The notes under the pieces are model-generated. The model searched no databases. It was not told the DNA's origin and saw nothing but the letters and a program-made list of their open reading frames with translations. Both the position numbers and the translations under genes were made by a program. From a bacterium (GTDB taxonomy: Bacteria > Myxococcota_A > Bradymonadia > UBA7976 > UBA1532), in contig JAUHXL010000018.1 in the NCBI GenBank assembly GCA_030426945.1, positions 1-36,066 on the forward strand: a stretch of 36,066 nt of DNA, in the 5' to 3' direction. Below are positions 1 through 12,750 of this stretch, one piece after another; the stretch's first letter is position 1, and each line of letters begins with the position of its first letter.

Positions 1-1107
1 CGGCGCGAGCCCCGCCGCCAGCACGCCGGCCGGCGCGCCCGGCCCCGCCGGCAGCCCCGCCCCGCCGCTGCGCGGGTGCGCCTCGCCGCCCGTCCGCACC
101 GTCACGACGTCGCCGTCCACCGCCTCGACGATCCCCACGAAGGCCCCGCGGTGCTTGGGGAAGCGCCCGTCCACCAGCGTCTGGTGATCCGAGCCGCCCA
201 GGAAGCCGTCGCCGAAGCCGCGGCTGTACGCCACCGACATCGCCGCGAGATCCTCGGACACGCGCGCCTCGTCGGCCGCGGTCGGCCCGGCCACGACCGC
301 CTCGGCCCACCGCGCGTAGGCCTCGACCGCGGTGACCACGTAGGTCGGCCCCTTGTACCGCCCCTCGATCTTCAGCGACGCCACGCCCGCGTCCAGCAGC
401 GCTGGCACCGCGCGGAAGCCGGCCAGATCACGCGGGCTGAGCAGGTAGCGCACCTCGCCCAGGTCGCGGGGCGCGTCGTCCACCAGCAGCGTGTAGGGCA
501 TGCGGCAGGACTGCGCGCACTGGCCGCGGTTGGCCGAGCGGCCGCCCCACGCTTCGCTGGTGAGGCACTGCCCGCTCCACGACATGCACAGGGCGCCGTG
601 CACGAACACCTCGAGCTCGAGGTCGGTGTCGGCCGCGAAGCGGGCCACCTCGTCCACCGACAGCTCGCGCGGCACGACCACGCGCGTGATGCCCAGCTCG
701 GCGGCGAACCGCGCGGCCTCGGGGCTCGAGACGGTCATCTGGGTGCTGGCGTGGATCTCGAGCGCCGGGCAGACGGCGCGGGCCACCAGCGCGACGGCGG
801 GATCCTGGACGAGCGCCGCGTCGACGCCGGCCGCCGCCACGTCGCGCACGATGGCCTCGACCGTCTCGAGCTCGGACTCGAACACCAGCGTGTTGAGGGT
901 GACGTAGGCGCGGGCGCCGGCGCGGTGGATGCGCGCGACGGTCGACGCCAGCGTGGCGCGCGAGAAGTTCGCCGCCTTCGCCCGCGCGTTGAAGCCGTCG
1001 TCGAGGCCGAAGTAGACGGCGTCGGCGCCGGCCGCAAGGGCCGCGTCGAGCGAGGCGAGGTCACCGGCGGGGGCGAGGATTTCGGGGCGGCGGCGGGGTC
1101 GGCTCAT
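1..1107 (-). CDS. U32 family peptidase-like protein (RlhA/YdcP type), 3' end beyond window
   Basis: The reading frame runs from ATG at 1107 to the left edge without a stop (369 codons seen). The N-terminus (EILAPAGDLASLDAALAAGA, then AVYFGLD) is the usual TIM-barrel-like start of the U32 family. The family signature EVFVHGALCMSWSGQC lies near residues 166-181 and is followed by GGRSANRGQCAQSCRMPY, which is typical of the long U32 proteins carrying DUF3656. Further on, RYLLSPRDLAG and SLKIEGR also match that group. E. coli RlhA (YdcP), which hydroxylates 23S rRNA C2501, belongs there, while other U32 proteins (TrhP) modify tRNA. I infer an RNA-modification role rather than proteolysis, but the paralogue cannot be fixed without the missing C-terminus. 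No clear Shine-Dalgarno precedes the start. Confidence 0.88.
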   Translation of the reverse strand, partial: MSRPRRRPEILAPAGDLASLDAALAAGADAVYFGLDDGFNARAKAANFSRATLASTVARIHRAGARAYVTLNTLVFESELETVEAIVRDVAAAGVDAALVQDPAVALVARAVCPALEIHASTQMTVSSPEAARFAAELGITRVVVPRELSVDEVARFAADTDLELEVFVHGALCMSWSGQCLTSEAWGGRSANRGQCAQSCRMPYTLLVDDAPRDLGEVRYLLSPRDLAGFRAVPALLDAGVASLKIEGRYKGPTYVVTAVEAYARWAEAVVAGPTAADEARVSEDLAAMSVAYSRGFGDGFLGGSDHQTLVDGRFPKHRGAFVGIVEAVDGDVVTVRTGGEAHPRSGGAGLPAGPGAPAGVLAAGLAP

Positions 1108-1517
1108 GGCCGCGCAGTCTGACGAGCGCGCCCCGACGGTGCAAGGCGCGGTGTGCGGATCGGGCGCCGACGCGGCGCGCTGGCTGCCACGGGGGTGGTG
1201 GGCGTCATCGGTGGTCCGATCGACCCTGCCGCCGCGGCGGGCGGCGATGCCCGGCAGGCGGATGACTGCAGCCACCGCTGGGCCAACAGGAGCCTGGATG
1301 GCACGACAGACAAAACCATCGGTGGTCAACTCATCGCGCATGGCAGGCCACGGGCGTCGTCGGCGGCGCGCGAGGGCTTCGCCGGGGTCGGGTCGGCGGG
1401 CCGGGCCGTGCAGCGCGACGCGGAGGATTTTGTGCGGAGGCTCGTAAACCGCTCCGCGCAGGCCGGGGTCTTAGCGGGCGTCACGACGCCACGGCGTCCA
1501 CCACTCGGAGGTTCCCC
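1108..1517. other. 410-bp intergenic region with no convincing gene
   Basis: This lies between the divergent starts of the U32 gene and the secreted repeat-protein gene. Short open frames cross it on both strands, but their predicted proteins are Arg/Ala/Gly-rich and resemble no family. One forward frame from 1153 runs into the downstream start. I see no tRNA, no riboswitch core and no clear -35/-10 pair. It presumably holds both promoters. Confidence 0.5.
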
Positions 1518-2108
1518 ATGAAGCGCGCCACCCTGAACGCCCCCCGCCTGCTCCGCTCCACCATCGGTCTGATCACCCTGCTCACCGGCGCCGCCCTGCT
1601 CGCGCCCGGCGTCGCCTCGGCCCGCGGCCGCGACGACGGCGCCGGCCGCCGCGAGCCGGCCCGCGCGGCGCCGGCCCGCCCGCCCGCGCGGCGGCGACCG
1701 GCGGCCACCCCGGCCCGCCCCGCCGCCCGCCCGGCCCCCGCCCACGTGCCGTCGCGCCGCCCCGTGGTGCACGTGCCGGCCCGCCGCCCCGTGGTGCACG
1801 TGCCGTCCCGCCGCCCCGTGGTCCACGTCCCGGTCCGACGGCCCTACGTCCGCCACCGCCCGGTGCACGTCCGCTACACGCCCGTCGTGATCAGCGGCCG
1901 CACCTGGTACTGCGACGGCGAGCGCTACTACGAGCGGCGCGGCGACGACTACCGCCCGGCCCGCCTGCCCATCGGCGCCAGCGTCGAGGTTCTGCCTCGC
2001 GGCTACCGCGTGGCGGTGCGCCACGGCGAGACCTACCGCGTGCACGACGGCGTGTGGTTCCAGTGGAGCAGCGGCCGGCGCGCCTGGGTGGTCGTCCACT
2101 ACGGCTGA
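1518..2108 (+). CDS. Secreted Pro/Arg-rich repeat protein with DUF6515-like C-terminus
   Basis: The product has 196 residues. The ATG is preceded by GGAGG (1507-1511) at 6-base spacing. The N-terminus has a basic patch, a hydrophobic core (ITLLTGAALLAPG) and an ASA cleavage site, so it is exported. Residues about 35-75 are low-complexity Pro/Arg/Ala. Residues 76-111 are four tandem copies of a nonapeptide (HVPSRRPVV and variants). The C-terminal part holds aromatic-rich short beta units (RTWYCDGERYYER, LPRGYRVAVRHGETYRVHDG, GVWFQWSSGRRAWVVV) that resemble DUF6515 proteins of the proteobacterial envelope. The function is unknown. The very basic middle suggests binding to an anionic partner such as LPS, peptidoglycan or nucleic acid, which is inference. 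Confidence 0.75.
   Translation: MKRATLNAPRLLRSTIGLITLLTGAALLAPGVASARGRDDGAGRREPARAAPARPPARRRPAATPARPAARPAPAHVPSRRPVVHVPARRPVVHVPSRRPVVHVPVRRPYVRHRPVHVRYTPVVISGRTWYCDGERYYERRGDDYRPARLPIGASVEVLPRGYRVAVRHGETYRVHDGVWFQWSSGRRAWVVVHYG
1743..1850 (+). repeat. Four 27-bp tandem repeats inside a coding region
   Basis: The copies lie at 1743-1769, 1770-1796, 1797-1823 and 1824-1850 and encode HVP[SAV]RRP[VY]V-type nonapeptides. The first three are nearly identical at base level and the fourth has diverged. The period is a multiple of three, so copy-number change would keep frame. Confidence 0.9.
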
Positions 2109-2122
2109 CCGGCGAACGCCGG
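2109..2122. other. Short GC stem-loop between convergent genes
   Basis: CCGGC (2109-2113) pairs with GCCGG (2118-2122) around a 4-base loop. It starts directly after the stop codon at 2106-2108 and sits between two converging genes. There is no U-tract on either strand, so a terminator role is only possible. Confidence 0.3.
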
Positions 2123-2132
2123 ACATCCGGCG

Positions 2133-2423
2133 CTACAGGTTCTGGGCCTCGACCAGCAGGCTCAACGGGGTCTGCGCCAGGTCGATGGCGGGCCCCGACT
2201 CCATCGCCACGCGCGGCGGCTCGGCCCCCTCGACCAGCGGGGCCCCCAGCAGGGCCTGCACGCCGCGCCACTCCCGCCGGAAGTCGCTCGGCGGCCCGCC
2301 CTCGGCCTCGACGTAGTCTTCGAGGACCATGCGCACCCGATACAAGCGCTCGAGCAGCTCGCCGTCCGCCACCAGGCAGCGGCAGGAAGCCATCAACGCG
2401 CTCCAGAACTCCTGATACCTCAT
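2133..2423 (-). CDS. Small hypothetical protein downstream of gltD
   Basis: The product has 96 residues and I do not recognise a family. It reads as a soluble, mainly helical, acidic protein (LLERLYRVRMVLEDYVEAEGG) with no signal peptide and no membrane segment. Third codon positions are strongly G/C, as in neighbouring real genes, and GAGGG lies just upstream of the ATG. It follows gltD on the same strand after a 98-bp gap, so it could be read as a trailing gene of the gltBD transcript. Nothing in its sequence suggests a role in glutamate synthesis. Confidence 0.6.
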   Translation of the reverse strand: MRYQEFWSALMASCRCLVADGELLERLYRVRMVLEDYVEAEGGPPSDFRREWRGVQALLGAPLVEGAEPPRVAMESGPAIDLAQTPLSLLVEAQNL

Positions 2424-2521
2424 GGTGCCCTCGCCCAGCCGTGACGCGGCGCTCCTGCCCGACCGCGCGCCTTACGGATAGCAGTTTCGGTCAGTGAGCG
2501 CCATGGCTCGAACGAGGTGGG

Positions 2522-3976
<1,455 letters not shown>

Positions 3977-3986
3977 CGAATGCTCC

Positions 3987-8522
<4,536 letters not shown>

Positions 8523-8555
8523 CGGTGCTCCGGCGTGACGAGGTCGAGGCGCGGC

Positions 8556-8585
8556 AGTATAACGCGCCGCGTCATGATCCGACAA
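8556..8585 (-). promoter_or_regulatory. Sigma-70-like promoter of gltBD
   Basis: On the minus strand, TTGTCG (8585-8580) and TATACT (8561-8556) are separated by 18 bases. The -10 matches consensus at five of six positions and is one of the few AT-rich spots in the region. A transcription start near 8549 would give a 5' leader of about 27 bases that contains the GGAG ribosome site. Confidence 0.6.
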
Positions 8586-8605
8586 CGCGGCCCCCGGCCG
8601 GCGCG

Positions 8606-8736
8606 CCCCAAAAGTGGGCCAAGCGCCGAGTAAGTTCGTTTGTTGGGTCCGACCCCGGGCGCTCAGCGCCGGAGGCCCCGCGGGGTCGTGCCACACAAAC
8701 GGACGAACCTGCTCAGTTTTCCACTTTTTGGGCGGC
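8606..8736. repeat. 131-bp imperfect inverted repeat between the CBS gene and the gltB promoter
   Basis: Both ends carry the same inverted block (CGCCC, A-run, AGTGG on the left; its complement on the right at about 8717-8736). Moving inward, further blocks pair: AAGTTCGT with ACGAAC, TTGT with ACAA, and CGACCCCG with CGGGGTCG. The middle has a small hairpin GGCGC-TCA-GCGCC. Folded, it gives one long interrupted hairpin. It has no coding capacity, and its A/T-rich tips contrast with the surroundings. It begins nine bases after the CBS stop and ends upstream of the gltB -35. A MITE or similar dispersed element is the likeliest reading; a large terminator structure is the alternative. Confidence 0.65.
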
Positions 8737-8744
8737 GGGCGGGA

Positions 8745-9209
8745 TCAGTCGTGATCCTCGTCGGGGTCGACGAGCAGGCCGAGCAGGTCGCTGGTGGTGA
8801 TGATGCCGACCACCTTGCCCTCGCGGGTGACGAGGACGCGGTGCAGGTGGTTGTGCAGCATGACCGAGGCGACCTCGCTGACCGTGGCGTCGTCGCTGAC
8901 GACGAAGACGTCGGGGTTCATGATGTCGCGCACCCGCACCTGGGCGTCTTCGAGAGGTGGGGGCGTGCGCACCTCCTCCACGGCGCGGCGGAGGAAGCCG
9001 GGGCGATCATCGCCGTCGCCCCGATCCGAGGCCACCACCGACACGTCGGTGAGCGACACCACCCCGACCAGCTTGCCGCGTCCGTCGACCACCGGGGCGC
9101 CGCTGATCGCGTTGTCGACCAGGAAGCGCGCCAAGGCCTCGACGCTGGCCTCGGGGCGCACGGAGAGGACCTCGGGGTTCATCAGATCGCTGGCGACGAT
9201 GGGGCGCAC
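8745..9209 (-). CDS. Twin CBS-domain protein
   Basis: The 154-residue product is essentially one Bateman module. The first CBS motif covers about 1-55 (VASDLMNPEVLSVRP, then ISGAPVVDGRGKLVGVVSLTDV) and the second about 88-148 (VRDIMNPDVFVVSDDATV, then HRVLVTREGKVVGIITTSDLL). CBS pairs bind adenine nucleotides and act as energy or ionic sensors; no effector domain is attached, so the partner is unknown. I choose GTG at 9209 because AGGAGG stands four bases upstream and the protein then starts directly at the domain. An ATG at 9242 would add 11 residues that look like leader. The gene lies upstream of gltBD on the same strand but is separated by an inverted repeat and a separate promoter. Confidence 0.88.
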   Translation of the reverse strand: MRPIVASDLMNPEVLSVRPEASVEALARFLVDNAISGAPVVDGRGKLVGVVSLTDVSVVASDRGDGDDRPGFLRRAVEEVRTPPPLEDAQVRVRDIMNPDVFVVSDDATVSEVASVMLHNHLHRVLVTREGKVVGIITTSDLLGLLVDPDEDHD

Positions 9210-9299
9210 GCTGCCTCCTCGGCTGGGGAAGGTGCACAGCATGGCCCGGCCGACGCCCGCTTGCCAAGGACACCGCTCGCCCGGCCCGCCGAAGCTGGA

Positions 9300-9328
9300 T
9301 TGCGCGGGTGGCCCGCGCCGGCCATCAT
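9300..9328 (+). promoter_or_regulatory. Possible leaderless promoter of the deacetylase gene
   Basis: TTGCGC (9300-9305) and CATCAT (9323-9328) are separated by 17 bases, and the -10-like box ends six bases before ATG 9335. There is no Shine-Dalgarno before that ATG. Together this fits a leaderless transcript starting at or near the ATG. The -10 matches consensus at only four of six positions. Confidence 0.35.
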
Positions 9329-9334
9329 GCGCCC

Positions 9335-10324
9335 ATGTCGAGGTCCCTCCGCCGCCTCGCGGCCCGCGCGCTCCACGCCGTGGACCGCGGACTGGCCCAG
9401 GCCACCCTGGGCGACCGCTTCGAGGGCGGGCTGATCACCTTCCTCTTCCATGGCGTCTTCCTGCCCGGCGAGCGCATCGATCCGGCCCTCATCGATCCCT
9501 ACCAGCGCACCACGACCACCGATCTCGAGGTGCTGATCGAGCACCTGCTCGGCGCCGGCTATCGCTTCGTCACGCCGGACGAGGTGGCGACGCCCGGCCT
9601 GTTGTCGGCCGCCGACCGCTGCGCGATGCTCACCTTCGACGACGGCTACGCGAACAACCTGCGCCTGCTGCCCCTGCTGTCGCGCTACCGCGTGCCGGCC
9701 ACCGTCTTCGTGGCCAGCGGCTACGTCGAGCGCGGCGAGGCGTATTGGTGGGACGTCGTGCACCGCGAGGGCGTCGCGCGCGGGCTGGGCGCCGACCGCA
9801 TCGAGGCCGAGAAGCGCCGCCTCAAGGGGCTGCCGGTGCCGGCTCAGCGGCGCGCCCTGATCGACGCCTACGGCCGCGACGCCCTGAAGGCGCGGCACGA
9901 CCTCGATCGCCCCCTCACCGTGCCCGAGCTGCGCGAGCTGGCGGCCAGCCCGTGGATCACGATCGGCAACCACACGGTCGACCACGCCATCCTGACCTCG
10001 CAGCCGCCCGACGAGCAGCGCCGCCAGATCGCGGGCTGCCAGGCGTGGCTGACCGAGGCGCTGGGTGAGGCCCCGATGATCGTCAGCTATCCCAACGGCA
10101 ACTACGACGACGCCGTGCTGCGGACCGCCCGCGCCGTGGGCCTGACGCTGGGCATCACGACCGTCCCGCGCCGCACCGCCCTGCCCCTGCGGCCCGCGGA
10201 CACCCTGACCCTGGGCCGCTTCGTCATCGACGACCACCAGGACGTCGTCGAGCGCGCCCGCGCCTGCCGCGCCGGCGTGAACCTGCGCCACGCCGCCCTG
10301 CGCCGCCGCCGCCCCGGCTACTGA
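9335..10324 (+). CDS. Polysaccharide deacetylase (NodB homology, CE4)
   Basis: The product has 329 residues from ATG 9335. An in-frame GTG at 9308 would add nine and has no better ribosome site. The CE4 motifs are present: TFDDG (100-104, catalytic and metal Asp), HTVDH (213-217, the two metal histidines) and YPNGNY (252-257, motif 3). An insertion of about 70 residues separates motifs 1 and 2 and includes a charged helix (IEAEKRRLKG). Such enzymes remove N-acetyl groups from peptidoglycan, chitin-like or exopolysaccharide chains. There is no signal peptide or membrane anchor, so the substrate may be cytoplasmic or lipid-linked. No glycosyltransferase neighbours narrow the choice. Confidence 0.88.
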   Translation: MSRSLRRLAARALHAVDRGLAQATLGDRFEGGLITFLFHGVFLPGERIDPALIDPYQRTTTTDLEVLIEHLLGAGYRFVTPDEVATPGLLSAADRCAMLTFDDGYANNLRLLPLLSRYRVPATVFVASGYVERGEAYWWDVVHREGVARGLGADRIEAEKRRLKGLPVPAQRRALIDAYGRDALKARHDLDRPLTVPELRELAASPWITIGNHTVDHAILTSQPPDEQRRQIAGCQAWLTEALGEAPMIVSYPNGNYDDAVLRTARAVGLTLGITTVPRRTALPLRPADTLTLGRFVIDDHQDVVERARACRAGVNLRHAALRRRRPGY

Positions 10325-10350
10325 GGAGGGGTGCACATCCCACTTGCTCA

Positions 10351-10557
10351 TCGTGGTCGTGGTCGTGGTCGTGGTCGTCGTCGATCGGTCGGGCGACGTG
10401 CCGTCGGAATTCGCTCGGCCCCGACCCGCGGCACGACCGTCTGTGCTGGGCAACCGCACGCGGGGCGGCGCGACCGCGAGTCGTCCTCTCGTGCGCCGCG
10501 GGCGGCAGACGCTGGCGTCGTGCCCGTCTTCGACCACGACCACGACCACGACCACGA
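10351..10557. repeat. Inverted hexamer repeat, 27-bp arms around a 153-bp core
   Basis: The left arm is four copies of TCGTGG followed by TCG repeats (10351-10383). The right arm is four copies of CGACCA plus CGA (10531-10557). The first 27 bases of the left arm (10351-10377) and the right arm are perfect inverse complements. Outside the arms, weaker inverse similarity continues (GGTG and ATCCC on the left near 10329-10341; GGGAT and CACC on the right near 10572-10582). The core is GC-rich and non-coding. It fills the 273-bp gap between the deacetylase and the next lipoprotein gene. Intergenic inverted microsatellites of this sort may form a hairpin or be a dispersed element. Confidence 0.75.
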
Positions 10558-10597
10558 CGCCCGCAGAGGCGGGATTACACCCTACCGAGGAGGCCCC

Positions 10598-10933
10598 GTG
10601 CGCGCCCCCGCCCTCATCGTCGCGCTCGCCGCCTCGCTGCTGGCCTGCGGCGGCGCCCGCTACGAGCGCCCCGAGTGCCAGAAGGCCTACGACGACTGCC
10701 TCGACGCCTGCGAGACCCAGTGTCAGCCGGTGGGCCTGGCCCACAGCCCCGTGGACGACCACACGGGCCCCGCCGCCGCGCCGGACGACCGCGTCATCGG
10801 CGTGGACGCCCGCTGCGGTGATTGCGTGGCGGGCTGCCGCCGCCGCGCCGAGGCCTGCGACCGCCGACTGCCCGCAGATCCGACGGATCCCACGCCCGCG
10901 CTGAAGCCGGATCCCGCGCCCGGCCTGCCCTGA
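10598..10933 (+). CDS. Small Cys-rich lipoprotein
   Basis: The product has 111 residues. GTG at 10598 is supported by GAGGAGG (10587-10593) at four-base spacing and by the lipoprotein signal it creates (hydrophobic ALIVALAASLLAC, lipid-modified Cys at residue 19). The mature part has eight more cysteines in two groups (PECQKAYDDCLDACETQC and ARCGDCVAGCRRRAEACD), in patterns resembling paired CxxxC helices joined by disulfides. The tail is Pro/Asp-rich. It probably sits in the periplasm or on the outer membrane. I recognise no family; helical-hairpin twin CxxxC proteins are a structural analogy only. Confidence 0.78.
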   Translation: MRAPALIVALAASLLACGGARYERPECQKAYDDCLDACETQCQPVGLAHSPVDDHTGPAAAPDDRVIGVDARCGDCVAGCRRRAEACDRRLPADPTDPTPALKPDPAPGLP

Positions 10934-10940
10934 TCCGGCC

Positions 10941-11486
10941 TCACCCCGGCCACACCGGCCGCAGCGGGCCCGCGTAGCGCACGACCGGCACCGCCTCGCC
11001 CCCCGCGAAGCGATCCTCCCAGCGCCCCCCGTCGGGCTGCAGCCCCCGCGCCGCGTAGAAGCCGCGCGCCCGCACGTTGGCCTCGAGCACGCCCACCACC
11101 AGCCAGCGGAAGCCCAGCTCGGCCAGCGCCTCCCCGGCGTGCTCGAACAGGTCGCCGCCCACCCCCTGCCCCTGCGCCGCCGGATCGACGTACAGCATGA
11201 ACAGCTCGCCCGCGAAGTCGCGCAGGTGCCGCGCGCGGCAGGGCCCGGTGGTGGCGAACCCGACCACGCGGCCGCCCCGCTCGGCGAGCCAGTTGCCCTC
11301 GAGCGGGCCCTGCGGGCTGCGCCGCGCGCGCAGGATCTGGCGCCGCCAGTTCACCGCCAGCCGCCGGGGGCTCAGGTCGTCGAGGTAGGCGTCGGGCAGC
11401 AGGCCCCGATAGGCCGCCCGCCAGCTCGCCGCGTGGACGCGGGCCAGCGCCGGGGCGTCGTCCAGGCGGGCGCGGCGGATGGTCAT
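10941..11486 (-). CDS. GNAT family N-acetyltransferase
   Basis: The 181-residue product starts MTIRRARLDDAPALARVHAASWRAAYRG, the standard GNAT opening. The acetyl-CoA pyrophosphate loop is VDPAAQGQGVGGDLFEHA near residues 110-127 and is followed by VLEANVRARGFYAARGLQPDG, the usual NxxAxxFYxxxGF region. The substrate cannot be told from the sequence. The start at 11486 lies 36 bp from the start of the divergent CPBP gene, and no Shine-Dalgarno is seen. A longer frame reaching to 12152 exists, but it overlaps the CPBP gene antisense and is not credible. The gene ends eight bases after the lipoprotein gene, so the two converge. Confidence 0.88.
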   Translation of the reverse strand: MTIRRARLDDAPALARVHAASWRAAYRGLLPDAYLDDLSPRRLAVNWRRQILRARRSPQGPLEGNWLAERGGRVVGFATTGPCRARHLRDFAGELFMLYVDPAAQGQGVGGDLFEHAGEALAELGFRWLVVGVLEANVRARGFYAARGLQPDGGRWEDRFAGGEAVPVVRYAGPLRPVWPG

Positions 11487-11510
11487 GGGACGAACCGTAC
11501 CCGGTCGGGC

Positions 11511-11516
11511 TATCCT
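11511..11516 (+). promoter_or_regulatory. -10-like box next to the CPBP start codon
   Basis: TATCCT stands six bases before ATG 11523, and no ribosome site can be drawn. This spacing is what a leaderless mRNA would show. No convincing -35 is visible in the 36-bp divergent gap. Confidence 0.3.
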
Positions 11517-11522
11517 CGCGCG

Positions 11523-12200
11523 ATGGAGCCCGACGACCGCTGGATCTGGACCGACCTCGCCCTGGCCGTCAGCGTCACGGTGCTGGTCCTGGCGCTCGGG
11601 GCGTTCGCCGTGGGCGCCCTGCTCGCCGGCGGCTCGCCGCTGACCCTCACGCTGGGGCTGGCCGCCGTCGAGGCCGTGGCCATCGTCCTCGGCGTCGGCG
11701 TCGCCTGGCTGCGCCGCGCGCCCGCGCCCCCCGCGTTGGGCCTGCGCGGGGTGTCGGCGAAGACGATCGCCCGCGCGGTCGGCGTCGGCGTCGCCTGCAT
11801 GCCCCTCGTCGGCTTCGTCGCCCTCGGCGTCCGCGTCCTGCTCGGCGGACCCGTCGACAACCCGCAGCTCGAGGCCTTCCAAGACGCCGAGATGAGCGCG
11901 GCCACCCTGGCGCTGATGGTGCTGCTGGTGGGCCTGATCGTGCCCGTCGCCGAGGAGCTGCTGTTCCGCGGCTTGCTGCTCGACTTCCTGCGCCAGCGCT
12001 ACGGCGCGGGCCCCGCCATCCTGGGCAGCTCCGTGGCCTTCGGCATGGTGCACTTCGAGCCCTCGATCGCCGTGGGCACCGGCGTGCTGGGCGTCGTGAT
12101 GGGCGTCGCGCGCCTGAAGACCGGCAGCCTGTGGCCCGCGGTCGCGATTCACGCCACCAACAACACGCTGTCCGCCGTGGCGATGTACCTCACGCTGTGA
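11523..12200 (+). CDS. CPBP family intramembrane metalloprotease (CAAX protease/Abi)
   Basis: The 225-residue polytopic membrane protein has hydrophobic segments near 11-35, 40-62, 84-107, 127-144 and 160-220. All family motifs are visible: EELLFRG (E144, E145, R149), GMVHFEP (H177) and AIHATNN (H210, N214). These residues bind the metal and activate water inside the membrane. Bacterial CPBP proteins process membrane or lipidated peptides and some serve in bacteriocin self-immunity. The specific substrate here is unknown, and no peptide-modification genes lie nearby. The last 11 bases overlap recX tail to tail. Confidence 0.9.
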   Translation: MEPDDRWIWTDLALAVSVTVLVLALGAFAVGALLAGGSPLTLTLGLAAVEAVAIVLGVGVAWLRRAPAPPALGLRGVSAKTIARAVGVGVACMPLVGFVALGVRVLLGGPVDNPQLEAFQDAEMSAATLALMVLLVGLIVPVAEELLFRGLLLDFLRQRYGAGPAILGSSVAFGMVHFEPSIAVGTGVLGVVMGVARLKTGSLWPAVAIHATNNTLSAVAMYLTL

Positions 12201-12750
12201 GCGTGGGCAGCGCGTCCGCGTCCTCGGCGTCGACCACGCGCCGGGCGATGGCGTAGCCGAAGCCCGCGCGGCCCAGCGCGGCCAGATCCTTCTCCCGGCG
12301 CTCGGCCCGGGCGTCGGCCGGGCGGAACGGGCCCAGCCGGCGGCGCCGCGCGTACCGCGCCGCGGCGACCAGATCGGGATCCTCGACGTCCGCGTCCGCG
12401 GCCTCGAGCGCGGCGTCGATCAGCGCCGCGGGCAGGCCGCGCTGGCGCATCTTCCGGCGCACGGTGGGCGTCGCGTCGCCGCGGCGGCGCAGGCTGGCCG
12501 CCAGCAGCCGGGCGAAGGCGCGGTCGTCCAGCAGCCCGACCTCGATCAGCCGGGCGATCACCTGCTCGAGCTCGGCGTGCAGCGGCGCCGGATCGTCCCC
12601 GTGGTGGGCGCAGGCGCGGTCGATGCGGCGGCGCAGCACCTGCCGCAGCCGCGCGCTCGAGGCCACGAAGCGCTCGAGGTACCGGCGCGCGGCGGCGTCC
12701 AGATCGCCGGGCTTCAGCCGCCGCGGCGCGCGCTCGCGCGGCCCGCTCAT
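12190..12750 (-). CDS. recX: Regulatory protein RecX
   Basis: The 186-residue product is built of three-helix repeats typical of RecX: DAAARRYLERFVASSARLRQ, VIARLIEVGLLDDRAFARLLAASLRRRG, RRKMRQRGLPAALIDAAL, then a C-terminal repeat ending GFGYAIARRVV. RecX binds RecA filaments and inhibits or restrains recombinase and co-protease activity. The start ATG (12750) overlaps the stop of the upstream kinase gene as ATGA, so translation is probably coupled. recX is more often found next to recA; here it trails a signalling gene. Its 3' end overlaps the convergent CPBP gene by 11 bases. Confidence 0.85.
   Translation of the reverse strand: MSGPRERAPRRLKPGDLDAAARRYLERFVASSARLRQVLRRRIDRACAHHGDDPAPLHAELEQVIARLIEVGLLDDRAFARLLAASLRRRGDATPTVRRKMRQRGLPAALIDAALEAADADVEDPDLVAAARYARRRRLGPFRPADARAERREKDLAALGRAGFGYAIARRVVDAEDADALPTLTA

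Noticed and set aside
1266-1320. Possible cobalamin-riboswitch-like box (CAGGAGCCTGG)
   Set aside because: It only partly resembles the B12 box, no other conserved core elements are found, and the downstream gene has no link to cobalamin.
1153-1521. Possible 122-residue gene upstream of the secreted repeat protein
   Set aside because: It overlaps the next start, lacks a ribosome site and signal, and its composition is random for this GC content.
10351-10557. CRISPR-like short repeats
   Set aside because: The units are contiguous hexamers in inverted arms with no spacers and no cas genes nearby.
9182-10762. 526-codon minus-strand frame opposite the deacetylase and the hexamer repeat
   Set aside because: Its Val and Thr runs come from the hexamer repeats; it overlaps a deacetylase with intact motifs and has no family match.
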